A stretch of 64,000 bases of DNA, taken from positions 124,001 through 188,000 of the forward strand of contig NZ_LR594659.1 in NCBI RefSeq assembly GCF_901827155.1, in the 5' to 3' direction. Positions 22,469-30,456 of this stretch are shown here, piece by piece. The notes under the pieces are model-generated. The model saw only the letters and a program-made list of their open reading frames with translations. It had not been told where the DNA came from and ran no database searches. This DNA comes from Variovorax sp. PBL-H6. GTDB taxonomy: Bacteria; Pseudomonadota; Gammaproteobacteria; Burkholderiales; Burkholderiaceae_C. The first letter of the stretch is position 1; each line of letters opens with the position of its first letter. Both the position numbers and the translations under genes were made by a program.

Positions 22469-23581
22469 ATGGGAATCGCTATGGATGCACGCAAGTCTTC
22501 CCCCGTCCTGCAGGTGCAGGGCGTGGACATTCGCTATGGCGGAAACCGGGTGGTTTCCGGTGCGTCCTTCGACGTTCGAGAGGGCGAGTTCGTGACGCTG
22601 CTGGGTCCGAGCGGCAGCGGCAAGACATCGCTGCTGAGGACGATCGCCGGCTTCATGCCCGCCAGTGCCGGCCAGATCCGGTTGCGCGGCGAGCCGATGG
22701 AAAAGGTCCCTGCCTACCAGCGCGATGTCGGCCTCGTGTTCCAGAACTACGGCCTGTTCCCCCACATGACGGTGGAGGGCAATCTCAGTTTCGGGCCGCG
22801 CATGATGAAGGTGCCCGCGGCCGAGATCGAAGTCCGAGTGGCCGAAGTGCTCGCGCAAGTCCGGCTCGAGCGGCTGCGGGAGCGCTATCCACATGAGCTC
22901 TCCGGCGGCCAGCAGCAGCGCGTGGCCATCGCGCGGGCGTTGGCGATGCGGCCTTCGCTGCTGCTCCTTGACGAGCCGATGTCCAACCTGGACGCGAGGC
23001 TGCGTTCCGAGATGCGGGTGGAACTGCTCGTGTTGCTGAAGCGCCTCGGCATGACCGCTGTGGCGGTAACCCACAACCAGGAGGAGGCGCTCGGGATGTC
23101 GGACCGCATCGTGGTCATGGCCGAAGGCGGCATACGCCAAGTGGGAACACCGGCGGACATCTACCTGCGCCCCGCGGATTCCTTCGTGGCCAACTTCGTC
23201 GGTGACGCCAACGTGGTCGAAGCCCAGCACGTGGGCTTCGCGCCCGACGGCGACTCGCTGTACCGCTGCGCCGACGGGATGGTGATCCGGGGCACGGCTG
23301 CCGGGGCGCAGCATGGCCAGACCACACGCCTTCTGATCCGGCCGGAACTGATCGAAGTCGACGTCACCGGCAAGCAGGCCGGCGACGATTCCACGAGCGG
23401 GTTGGCCGCTCACATCGTGAGCACCGCGTACATGGGCGCCTTTACCGAGATCCGGGCGCGCGTGGGCGCGGAGCGGCTGCTGGTCAAGCTGCCTGCAGGG
23501 GTGCATGCGCCTGTCTTCGAGGCGGGCCAGGCGGTTCTGATGCGATGGGCACCCGAGGCCGTGAAGGTGCTGCAGCCATGA
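22469..23581 (+). CDS. ABC transporter ATP-binding protein, spermidine/putrescine type
   Basis: A 370-residue PotA-like ATPase. Walker A GPSGSGKTS, Q-loop VFQNYGLFPHM, signature LSGGQQQR, Walker B LLLLDEPMSNLDA and switch His in AVTHNQEEA are all intact; the C-terminal 100 residues form a TOBE domain. It energises the importer with the two permeases that overlap it downstream and the periplasmic protein at 28520. An ATG 12 nt further in (22481) is an equally good start. Expression is probably controlled by the TGGCATACCA site just upstream. Confidence 0.92.
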   Translation: MGIAMDARKSSPVLQVQGVDIRYGGNRVVSGASFDVREGEFVTLLGPSGSGKTSLLRTIAGFMPASAGQIRLRGEPMEKVPAYQRDVGLVFQNYGLFPHMTVEGNLSFGPRMMKVPAAEIEVRVAEVLAQVRLERLRERYPHELSGGQQQRVAIARALAMRPSLLLLDEPMSNLDARLRSEMRVELLVLLKRLGMTAVAVTHNQEEALGMSDRIVVMAEGGIRQVGTPADIYLRPADSFVANFVGDANVVEAQHVGFAPDGDSLYRCADGMVIRGTAAGAQHGQTTRLLIRPELIEVDVTGKQAGDDSTSGLAAHIVSTAYMGAFTEIRARVGAERLLVKLPAGVHAPVFEAGQAVLMRWAPEAVKVLQP

Positions 23582-24516
23582 GTCGCACGGCAACTTCCCT
23601 GGTTCCCGTTCAATCGGACAACGGCCCTCCAGACGAGGTGCCATCGATTCGCACCCCAAGGGGCGCAGGCTCGCTGCAAAGATGGCTGCTGCTTGCACCT
23701 GCGTTGCTCGTGCTCGGCGTGTTCGCCATTGCGCTGCTCGACCTGCTGAACTGGAGCTTCTACAGCGACGGCAAGCTGGGCGCGGCGCCCAGCGGCGAGA
23801 TGGGCTGGGCCACCTACACCCGCGTCCTGGGCGATCCGCTCTACATGGGCGCCATCCTCGCCACCATCCGCCTGTCCGCGGTGGCGACGGTGTGCAGCCT
23901 CGCCCTCGGCCTGCCGGTGGCCTACTGGATCGTGCGAACCGAATCGAGCCGCGTCCGGGCGCTGCTCATCATCCTGGTGGCGGTCCCCTTCATGACGAGC
24001 CTCATCGTGCGCCTCTATGCGCTGCTGCTGGTGCTTGGCAACAGCGGCCTGCTGAACACCTTGCTCCAGTCGATGGGCTGGATTGCGGACAACGACTTCA
24101 TTGCGCTGGTCCGCAACGAGGTCGGCGTCTCCATCGGGCTGACCTATTTCGTCCTGCCCTTCGTCATATTCACGCTGGCCGGCAGCTTTCGCCGCTACGA
24201 CCGCACGTTGGAAGACGCAGCCCAGAACCTCGGCGCGGATGAGGTGGTGACCTTCGTTCGCATCACGCTCCCACTGCTGGCGCCCGGCATCCTCGCCGCA
24301 TGCACGCTGGCCTTCGTGCTGGCGGGCACGGCGTTCGCCACGCCCTTGATCCTGGGCGGCAGCGCCGTGCGCATGGTGGCGAATGTCATCTATGACCAGG
24401 CGATGTTCGCGCAGAACATGCCAGTGGCCGCCGCGCTCAGCGTGCTGGCCCTGTTGTTCACGATCGCCTGCCTCTATGCAGCCGGGCGCCTGTCCCGTGG
24501 GAGGAAGCATGCGTAA
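23578..24516 (+). CDS. ABC transporter permease (PotB-like)
   Basis: A 312-residue membrane protein with about six transmembrane helices; the first is WLLLAPALLVLGVFAIALL. The EAA-loop motif appears as LEDAAQNLGADEVVTFVRITLPLL near residue 215. The N-terminal 35 residues are cytoplasmic and polar. Its ATG overlaps the ATPase stop (ATGA) and its end overlaps the next permease by 8 bp, so the three are one translationally coupled unit. Confidence 0.92.
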   Translation: MSRTATSLVPVQSDNGPPDEVPSIRTPRGAGSLQRWLLLAPALLVLGVFAIALLDLLNWSFYSDGKLGAAPSGEMGWATYTRVLGDPLYMGAILATIRLSAVATVCSLALGLPVAYWIVRTESSRVRALLIILVAVPFMTSLIVRLYALLLVLGNSGLLNTLLQSMGWIADNDFIALVRNEVGVSIGLTYFVLPFVIFTLAGSFRRYDRTLEDAAQNLGADEVVTFVRITLPLLAPGILAACTLAFVLAGTAFATPLILGGSAVRMVANVIYDQAMFAQNMPVAAALSVLALLFTIACLYAAGRLSRGRKHA

Positions 24517-25339
24517 GCACCGCAATGGCGCCCATCGCGCCCGTCGATCGCTGGCCTTCGGCGTTGTCTGGGCGCTCAGGGCCGCGGCGTTCGGCTTGCT
24601 GTTCCTTCCCATCCTGCTGGTGGTCCTCCTTTCCTTTTCGGGCGATGCCTACACCACGCTGCCGCCGCAAAGCTATTCGCTGCGCTGGTACGCCAACGCG
24701 ATGTCGCGCGGCGAGTTCGTCGAGAGCTTCATGACCAGCGTGCAGGTCGCGGCACTCGCAACGCCGCTGTCGGTGGTGATCGGGACGCTCGCAGCCTACG
24801 GCCTGTGGAAGTACCCGCGTCCCGGCGCACGCGCATTGGAGTCCCTGCTGATGGCGCCGATCCTGCTGCCGCTGGTGGTGACCGGGCTGGCCCTGCTTGT
24901 CTTCTTCAACCGGGGGTATCTCCACACGGGGTTGTGGAGCATCGTGCTGGCGCACGTCATCGTCACCTTCCCCTACAGCTTCCGCTCGGTGCTGGCAGTG
25001 CTCGCGCGCTATGACAGGCAGCTCGACGAGGCGGCTGCTTCGCTGCGCGTGCACCCGGCCAGGGCCTTCTGGCACGTGACCCTTCCCATGATCCGGCCGG
25101 GGCTCTTCGCCGGCGCGCTGTTCGCGTTCGTGATGTCCTTCGACGACTTCGCCACGACGATCTTCCTGATCACGCCAGGAACGAAGACGCTGCCGATCGC
25201 CATCTACCAGTACATGGAATTCAATCTGGATCCCACCGTGTCGGCGGTCTCCGCCATGCTGGTACTGCTGTCGGTCGTCGGCGTGCTGGTCATCGACAAG
25301 ATCCTGGGCATGGATCGGTTCGTAGGCCTGCGTGCCTGA
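24509..25339 (+). CDS. ABC transporter permease (PotC-like)
   Basis: A 276-residue permease with six predicted transmembrane helices and an EAA-type loop (LDEAAASLRVHPARAFWHVTLPMI). The ATG at 24509 has GAGGAA upstream and overlaps the previous gene. It forms the membrane pore with the preceding permease. PotC-type permeases carry polyamines, but similar systems bring in many cationic or aromatic compounds; the surrounding catabolic genes suggest a growth substrate. Confidence 0.92.
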   Translation: MRKHRNGAHRARRSLAFGVVWALRAAAFGLLFLPILLVVLLSFSGDAYTTLPPQSYSLRWYANAMSRGEFVESFMTSVQVAALATPLSVVIGTLAAYGLWKYPRPGARALESLLMAPILLPLVVTGLALLVFFNRGYLHTGLWSIVLAHVIVTFPYSFRSVLAVLARYDRQLDEAAASLRVHPARAFWHVTLPMIRPGLFAGALFAFVMSFDDFATTIFLITPGTKTLPIAIYQYMEFNLDPTVSAVSAMLVLLSVVGVLVIDKILGMDRFVGLRA

Positions 25340-25373
25340 GACAAGCTGAGAGAAGTCGAGAAGGAAAGAGCGA

Positions 25374-26480
25374 ATGGAAAAACCGAACCTCACACCGCTG
25401 GAGGGACCTTGCGTCTGGACCGGCGAGTCACTGGCCGCCGCCGAAGGCTGGCGCTCGGTCGTAGGCCCCGGCGAGGCCGCCGCCCTGAAGCGAGCTGCCC
25501 GCGCCGTCATCGCCACTGGCAAGTCGCTGGAAGCGGTGCGGCGCGTCGACTTCCAGGTACCGGAGATGCAGGCGACCTGGGCCCGGATCAGCCGCGAACT
25601 GGAGCACGGGCACGGCTTCGTCCTGGTCCGTGGCGTGCCGGTGGAAGACCTGTCGGACGAAGAGTGCAAGTTCCTCTTCTGGGGCATCGGACTGCAGCTG
25701 GGCGTGCCGTTGTCGCAAAGCCGGCTGCAGAACTACATCGCCGAAGTCAGGGACATCGGCGAAAAGATGGGGCAGGCCACCACGCGTGCCTACCGCGCGG
25801 GCGGGCCGCTGCGTTTTCATACCGACCAATGCGACGCGCTCGCCCTGCTGTGTCTGCGCGAGCCCATCTCCGGCGGCCACAGCCGCGTGGTGAGTTCGGC
25901 CGCCATCCACAACGAGGCCATGCGGCGCAGGCCCGACCTGCTGCCCGTTCTCTGTGCGCCTTTCTGCTTCAGCCGCCAGGGCGAGGAAGTCGAGGGCGAG
26001 GCGCCGTGGTACGAGCGGCCCATCTTCGATCGAAGCCTGGACGGCAGCTTCACCAGCCTGTTCTCGCTCTCCTTCATCGAGAGCGCGCAAAGGCTGCCCG
26101 AGGTCCCGCGACTCACCGCGGTGCAGCGCGAGGCACTGGATCTGGTCGCCAAGCTCGCCGAAGAACTGAGCACGACCATCGAACTGCGCAAGGGGGACAT
26201 GCAGTTCTTCAACAACCATGTCGTCTATCACTCGCGCACCGACTACCAGGACCACGACGACGTCGCGAAGAGGCGTACGCAGCTGAGGCTCTGGCTGGCT
26301 ACGCCCGATAGCCGCCGCCTGCCCGATGGCGCGGGCGTGTTCTTCGGTGCCACGCAGCCTGGCGCGATACGCGGCGGCATCACCCCGCCAACGGGGCGGC
26401 GCTTCGCCTTCGAAGAATGGCACAGCGCAGGCTGGACGGATGCCGACCTTCGCATGTTCAGAAGCGGCCGTGGTGCATGA
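25374..26480 (+). CDS. TauD/TfdA family Fe(II)/2-oxoglutarate-type dioxygenase
   Basis: A 368-residue protein of the TauD/TfdA family. The iron ligands are His149 and Asp151 (LRFHTDQCD) and the distal His286 (NNHVVYHSR), with the 2-oxoglutarate-binding Arg probably Arg305 (RTQLRLWLA). It is longer than TauD (about 280) because of an N-terminal extension and an insert. It follows the importer genes by 34 bp and is in the same operon, so it probably hydroxylates the imported substrate. A paralog with the same layout lies at 38578. Confidence 0.88.
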   Translation: MEKPNLTPLEGPCVWTGESLAAAEGWRSVVGPGEAAALKRAARAVIATGKSLEAVRRVDFQVPEMQATWARISRELEHGHGFVLVRGVPVEDLSDEECKFLFWGIGLQLGVPLSQSRLQNYIAEVRDIGEKMGQATTRAYRAGGPLRFHTDQCDALALLCLREPISGGHSRVVSSAAIHNEAMRRRPDLLPVLCAPFCFSRQGEEVEGEAPWYERPIFDRSLDGSFTSLFSLSFIESAQRLPEVPRLTAVQREALDLVAKLAEELSTTIELRKGDMQFFNNHVVYHSRTDYQDHDDVAKRRTQLRLWLATPDSRRLPDGAGVFFGATQPGAIRGGITPPTGRRFAFEEWHSAGWTDADLRMFRSGRGA

Positions 26481-26583
26481 GCGCGCAGGGCACTTCGCCC
26501 GGGAAGAGGCCTGTGGTTTTCAAGATAGACTTGCCGAGGACCCCCTCCCGAACCCACCGCCGCGAGTCAGTCGTGCACGCATC

Positions 26584-27363
26584 ATGAGCAAATCCACGGA
26601 AGCCGATCGTGTCTTCAACGGCATCGTCACCGATATCCTCGCCGGCGCGATCCGGCCGCGGGAGCGGCTCTCTGAGCGCGAGCTGGTGTCCCGTTTCAAG
26701 GTGAGCCGCACGCCGGTGCGCGAGGCCACCAAGCGGCTGCTGGAACGTGGCTTCATCGAAACCGGCCCGCGCGGCGTGGCCGTCGTCGTGGACGTCAGCG
26801 CGGAGGAACTGCGCCAGCTCTATGTGTTGCGCCTGCAGCTGGAGAGCGCGGCGGCACGCGAGATCGCGGCGAACATCACGCCGCAGGAGATCGCGGCGTT
26901 GAAGCAGATCAACAAGGAATTCAAGCAGGCACTCGAGCAGCGCGACCTCGTGAGAATGCTCGAGGTCCGCGCCGACTTCCACGCCCTGCTCGGCGGCGCC
27001 ACGCGCAACCGTTGGCTCGCAGAGGTGCTGGTGATGTTGCGCGACAAGGCCTACGTCGTTCGCCACTACCACTGGCAGGATTTCCATCGCGCCTCCGCGA
27101 CCCTGGACATCCACAACCAGATGATCAAGGCGCTCGAAGCCAAGGACACCGAGGCGTTCGAGCATCTGGTCTGCCAGCAGATCAGTGCAGCCATCGCCAC
27201 CTACGAGAACCGGCTGCAGGCGCCGTCGTGGAGCGCTTCCGCCAGCGCGGCGCCGTTGGTGGCCAAGACGCCGCGGCCCAGGCAGCCGACTGGCCGTGCC
27301 GCCGCCAAGGCGGTGAAGCCGAAGCCCGCGGGCAAGCAGGTGCGCGGCAAGGCCATCGCCTGA
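26584..27363 (+). CDS. GntR family transcriptional regulator, FCD subfamily
   Basis: A 259-residue regulator. Residues 5-72 form the GntR winged helix (PRERLSERELVSRFKVSRTP, VREATKRLLERGFIE), and residues 85-215 an all-helical FCD ligand domain with metal-type residues (RADFHALLGG, LDIHNQMI, VCQQI). The C-terminal 35 residues are an unusual Lys/Pro/Ala-rich basic tail (PRQPTGRAAAKAVKPKPAGK) like histone H1, absent from typical FCD proteins. It is the only GntR protein in the window and the natural candidate to bind TGGYATRCCA, found only around this gene cluster. The ATG at 26584 begins the family homology. Confidence 0.9.
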   Translation: MSKSTEADRVFNGIVTDILAGAIRPRERLSERELVSRFKVSRTPVREATKRLLERGFIETGPRGVAVVVDVSAEELRQLYVLRLQLESAAAREIAANITPQEIAALKQINKEFKQALEQRDLVRMLEVRADFHALLGGATRNRWLAEVLVMLRDKAYVVRHYHWQDFHRASATLDIHNQMIKALEAKDTEAFEHLVCQQISAAIATYENRLQAPSWSASASAAPLVAKTPRPRQPTGRAAAKAVKPKPAGKQVRGKAIA

Positions 27364-27415
27364 CACCAGCACTCACCGGGGGGGTGCGAAAGCAACCTTC
27401 TCGCCCCCGCGCCGA

Positions 27416-27814
27416 TCAGAGTGCGGCAATTGCCTGGAACTCGATCAAGAGACCGGGGTCCGCCAGGTGGTTCACTTCGACGATCGTGCTGGTGGGCAGC
27501 CGGTCCTTGAAGAACTCCATGCGCGCCGCGACGATTTCCTTGAACTGGCGCACATCCGTGGTGTAGACCACGATCGAGACGATGTCGTCGAGCGTGCCGC
27601 CCGCCGCTTCCAGCACGGTGCGCATGTTCCGGATGCACTGGCGCGTCTGCTCGGCCATGTCGCCCGGCCCGACCAGCTTGCCATCGCCATCGCGCGCGAG
27701 CTGGCCCGACAGGAAGATCAGGGACGAGGGCTTGTCGACGCGAATGAAATGGTGATAGACGGTCTTGCGCACATTGGCCAGGCCGGGGGGATCGCCGCGT
27801 GTGATTTCGCTCAT
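27416..27814 (-). CDS. RidA family protein
   Basis: A 132-residue YjgF/YER057c/UK114 protein. LIFLSGQLARDGDGKLVGPG and the helix EQTRQCIRNMRTVLEAAGGTLDDIV are diagnostic, as is the C-terminal PTSTIVEVNHLADPGLLIEF. The Arg that defines archetypal RidA deaminases is not obvious at its usual place (TIVEV in place of the R-containing motif), so this is probably another Rid subgroup. In catabolic clusters such proteins hydrolyse imines or enamines or decarboxylate amino-acrylates, which fits a nitrogen-containing substrate. AAAGGA lies before the ATG, and the nitroreductase lies 29 bp upstream in the same direction. Confidence 0.85.
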   Translation of the reverse strand: MSEITRGDPPGLANVRKTVYHHFIRVDKPSSLIFLSGQLARDGDGKLVGPGDMAEQTRQCIRNMRTVLEAAGGTLDDIVSIVVYTTDVRQFKEIVAARMEFFKDRLPTSTIVEVNHLADPGLLIEFQAIAAL

Positions 27815-27843
27815 GGTGTTCAGTCCTTTCTTGGGTTGATGAT

Positions 27844-28440
27844 TCAGTGCGCATCGATCCAGCGGATCACGCGGTCCAGCTGGGCGTCGGGCCGCCGCGG
27901 GATCGGGCGCTCCGGATTGGGATAGCCCACGTTGATCACGCCGACCACGTGGGCCCCGGGCGCCTCCAGGCCGACGAGAGCGGCGACCTCGGGAGACTCG
28001 GCCAGTGCGCCCGTGGTGAGGAGAGAGCCGACGCCCGCATCCGCGAGCGACAGCAGGAAGTTCTGGACAGCGGCCGCGGTGGCGAACTCCTCCTCGCTGG
28101 CCACGACCCTGGGGTTGTCCAGTGCGGGCACGCATGCGACCACGACGTTCACCGGCGCGTCCTGGGCCCGCTGGGCCGCCCGCCCGACATCACGTTCCGT
28201 GCGCCGTGCCGCCGCCTCATAGGCACTGACCAGCTGGTGGCGTGCTTCGCGCGTGATCACAAAGAAGCGCCAGGGGGCCGTGCGGTGATGGTTGGGCGCC
28301 AGCACGGCATCGGCGAGCGCACGCTCGATGACGGTGCGAGGCACGGGCGCGTCCACGTAGGCGTAAACCGAGCGGCGGCGCTGGGCCAGCTCGCCGAAGA
28401 AGCTGGGCGCGGGCAAGGCGGGATTGACAGAAGCGTTCAT
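27844..28440 (-). CDS. Nitroreductase family protein
   Basis: A 198-residue FMN-dependent nitroreductase. The N-terminal RRSVYAYVDAPVPRTVIERAL and VLAPNHHRTAPWRFFVIT are family signatures for FMN phosphate binding. A close paralog at 37823 shares the HH-T-PWRF segment, so this pair arose by duplication. It is transcribed with RidA from a promoter at 28498-28470 that carries the regulon palindrome. It could reduce a nitro group, a quinone or a C=C/C=N bond of the island's substrate. The ATG at 28440 begins the homology; an upstream in-frame start at 28470 lies over the operator. Confidence 0.87.
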   Translation of the reverse strand: MNASVNPALPAPSFFGELAQRRRSVYAYVDAPVPRTVIERALADAVLAPNHHRTAPWRFFVITREARHQLVSAYEAAARRTERDVGRAAQRAQDAPVNVVVACVPALDNPRVVASEEEFATAAAVQNFLLSLADAGVGSLLTTGALAESPEVAALVGLEAPGAHVVGVINVGYPNPERPIPRRPDAQLDRVIRWIDAH

Positions 28441-28452
28441 GGTGTTCAGGAT
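28424..28452 (+). promoter_or_regulatory. Rightward promoter for the binding-protein operon
   Basis: TTGACA (28424-28429), 17-nt spacer, CAGGAT (28447-28452). It lies over the 5' end of the divergent nitroreductase gene; the operator TGGTATGCCA begins 8 nt after the -10. Confidence 0.5.
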
Positions 28453-28459
28453 GCTCGAA

Positions 28460-28482
28460 TGGTATGCCAATAATACATACCA
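28460..28482. promoter_or_regulatory. TGGYATRCCA operator copy 2 plus half-site
   Basis: TGGTATGCCA at 28460-28469, followed by CATACCA at 28476-28482, so TGGTATG and CATACCA also form a perfect inverted repeat with a 9-nt spacer. It lies between the divergent nitroreductase and binding-protein genes and could control both. Confidence 0.6.
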
Positions 28483-28498
28483 TATTGAGAACCGTCCA
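28470..28498 (-). promoter_or_regulatory. Leftward promoter of the nitroreductase-RidA operon
   Basis: On the minus strand TGGACG (28498-28493), a 17-nt spacer and TATTAT (28475-28470). The half-site is in the spacer and the full palindrome directly follows the -10. Confidence 0.5.
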
Positions 28499-28519
28499 CT
28501 TCACCACGAGGACCCCACC

Positions 28520-29572
28520 ATGAAACTGCACACCTGCCTCAGGCGATCCGCCATCGCCATCGCCGCCTTCGCCGCTCTCCAAGCCGCAGCACAAACCCGG
28601 GAGGTCGTGCTGGCCACCTGGGGAGGAACCTGGGGCAAGGCCATCGCGGAACAGGCGATTGCACCCTTTGAGAAGGCCACCGGCGTGAAGGTGAAGGTCA
28701 TCTCCGGTGTTTCGCTTGCAAACATCCAGATGATCTCGGCCCAGCGGGCCAGCCCGAAGATCGACCTCGTGATGGCGACCTCGCAGGACGCCGTCACCGC
28801 GTACGACGACGGCCTGCTCGCGACGCTCGATCCGAAGGAAATTCCGGTGCTGGCCACCTTGCCGGCCAGCGGACTGCGTCGTGACGCGAGTGGCGCGGTC
28901 AAGTTCGCCGGCATGTGGGTGTATCCCTACGGCATCGTCTACCGGACCGACAAGGTCAAGACCGAGATCAAGTGCTGGAAGGACCTCTGGCGCCCCGACC
29001 TGCGCAACAAGGTCGGGGTCTCGTCCCCCAAGTACATGAACGGCTACTTCCTGCTCATGGCGAACAAGCTCGCCGGCGGCACGGAGGCGGACGTGAAGCC
29101 CGGTCTGGACTTGGTGAAGACGATGGGCCAGAACCTGGTGGCGGTGGTGGACGATTCCGCCGGACAGCAGCGCCTGCTGGCGCAGCAGGAAGTCTGGGTC
29201 GTGCCCATGGTGTCGAGCCCCGCCTACAAGATGATTGACGAAGGCGTGCCCGCAAAGTTCACGATCCCCTGCGAGGGCGCGCCTGCCGGCATGGACGTGA
29301 TCGCCCTCGTGAAGAACGGACCCAATGCTGCTGATGCGAGGAAGTTCATCGACTTCTACCTGAGCCCGGAGACCATCGCCAACGTCACACGGGAACTCAA
29401 GATCACGCCCGTCAACCGCAACGCGAAGATCACGCCCGAGCACGCCAAATACACCCTCGCGGATGCCGAGTTCCAGAAGCTGGTCGTGTTCGACGAGCAG
29501 GCGACTGCGGCCGGCCGCGGCAAGTGGCAGGACGCCTGGGACCGTGAGATCGCTCCTCTGACGCGGCGTTGA
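28520..29572 (+). CDS. ABC transporter substrate-binding protein, spermidine/putrescine type
   Basis: A 350-residue periplasmic protein with a Sec signal (KLHTCLRRSAIAIAAFAALQ, cleavage near AAAQ). The start of the mature domain VVLATWGGTWGKAIAEQAI and VGVSSPKYMNGYFLLMANKL match PotD/PotF-like family 1 proteins. It is separated from its ATPase and permeases (22469-25339) by about 3 kb, but shares their operator motif, so it is most likely the binding component of that importer. GAGGA lies upstream of the ATG. Confidence 0.9.
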   Translation: MKLHTCLRRSAIAIAAFAALQAAAQTREVVLATWGGTWGKAIAEQAIAPFEKATGVKVKVISGVSLANIQMISAQRASPKIDLVMATSQDAVTAYDDGLLATLDPKEIPVLATLPASGLRRDASGAVKFAGMWVYPYGIVYRTDKVKTEIKCWKDLWRPDLRNKVGVSSPKYMNGYFLLMANKLAGGTEADVKPGLDLVKTMGQNLVAVVDDSAGQQRLLAQQEVWVVPMVSSPAYKMIDEGVPAKFTIPCEGAPAGMDVIALVKNGPNAADARKFIDFYLSPETIANVTRELKITPVNRNAKITPEHAKYTLADAEFQKLVVFDEQATAAGRGKWQDAWDREIAPLTRR

Positions 29573-29580
29573 TTTCGGCC

Positions 29581-30399
29581 ATGCCTCACATCACAGCCAA
29601 TGGCGTGCGGACCTTCTACCGCACGCTCGGGGAGGGCCCGGCCCTCCTGCTGATCGCCGGGAACGGCATGGACCACACCGCATTCGACGAGCAGTTGCCG
29701 CTGTTCGCAAAGCACTTTCGCTGCATCGTGTACGACCTGCGCGGCATCGGTGCAAGCGAGGTGCCGGACTCGGGCTACACGCCCGCCGAAATGGCGAAGG
29801 ATGCGCTGGCGCTGCTGTCGGCGCTGGAGATCGAGCAGGCCCACGTCGCCGGCTATTCGCTGGGCGGCGCCATCGCACAGGAAATGGCGCTGGCGCAGCC
29901 GCAGCGCGTGCTGTCGCTGTCGCTGTACTCCAGCTACGAGCGGCCGCTGCCTTACATGCGGCTGCGCTACGACATCCTGATCAAGGTGGTCGAGGAAACG
30001 ACGCCGGAGCTCTGGGCCATGTACAGCGCGTTCTCCGCCTTCGGGCCGGAGTTCATCAATGCGCACGAGCGTGCCCTGCGCGACGAAATCGCGAAGCGGA
30101 TCGAGCGCTGGAAGCAGGGCGATGCGCCGTCGCGCACCGGGCTGGCCGGCCACTACCGCGCCATCCTTGCACACGACACCGCAGAGCGGCTGTGCGAGCT
30201 TCGTTGCCCGACCTGGATTGCCGTTGGTTCCACCGATGCAGTGACGCCGGTCTGGCACTCGCAGCGCATGCACCAGTTGATCGCGAACTCCACGTTGAGC
30301 GTCTTTCCCGGCAAGCCGCATCGACTCCTCAACTTCGAGGCGGAGGAGTTCACTCGAGGTGCCCTCGGGTTCCTGCTGACACACAGAAATCGCCCTTGA
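29581..30399 (+). CDS. Alpha/beta hydrolase
   Basis: A 272-residue alpha/beta hydrolase related to 3-oxoadipate enol-lactonase and similar enzymes. NGVRTFYRTLGEGPALLLI, YDLRGIGASE and the elbow VAGYSLGG (Ser93) are typical; the acid is in VGSTDAVTP and the His in GKPHRLLNF. The ATG at 29581 lies 8 nt after the binding-protein stop, in the same operon. Probable role: hydrolysis of a ring-cleavage lactone or an ester in the pathway. The promoter of the next gene starts inside its last codons. Confidence 0.88.
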   Translation: MPHITANGVRTFYRTLGEGPALLLIAGNGMDHTAFDEQLPLFAKHFRCIVYDLRGIGASEVPDSGYTPAEMAKDALALLSALEIEQAHVAGYSLGGAIAQEMALAQPQRVLSLSLYSSYERPLPYMRLRYDILIKVVEETTPELWAMYSAFSAFGPEFINAHERALRDEIAKRIERWKQGDAPSRTGLAGHYRAILAHDTAERLCELRCPTWIAVGSTDAVTPVWHSQRMHQLIANSTLSVFPGKPHRLLNFEAEEFTRGALGFLLTHRNRP

Positions 30400-30424
30400 C
30401 TGGTATACCACTCCGGCATATATT
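30396..30424 (+). promoter_or_regulatory. Promoter of the amidohydrolase operon
   Basis: TTGACT (30396-30401), exactly 17 nt, TATATT (30419-30424): the best sigma-70 match in the window. A palindrome TGGTATACCA starts at the last base of the -35 and fills the spacer. Confidence 0.6.
30401..30410. promoter_or_regulatory. TGGYATRCCA operator copy 3 (perfect palindrome TGGTATACCA)
   Basis: The only fully self-complementary ten-base copy, placed between the -35 and -10 boxes, where a bound protein would block RNA polymerase. Confidence 0.65.
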
Positions 30425-30456
30425 TCATTACCGATCCACAACGCAGATTGAAACTC

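Noticed and set aside
28441..28470. Earlier start for the first nitroreductase at 28470
   Set aside because: It would place the operator within the coding region, and the added residues have no family similarity.
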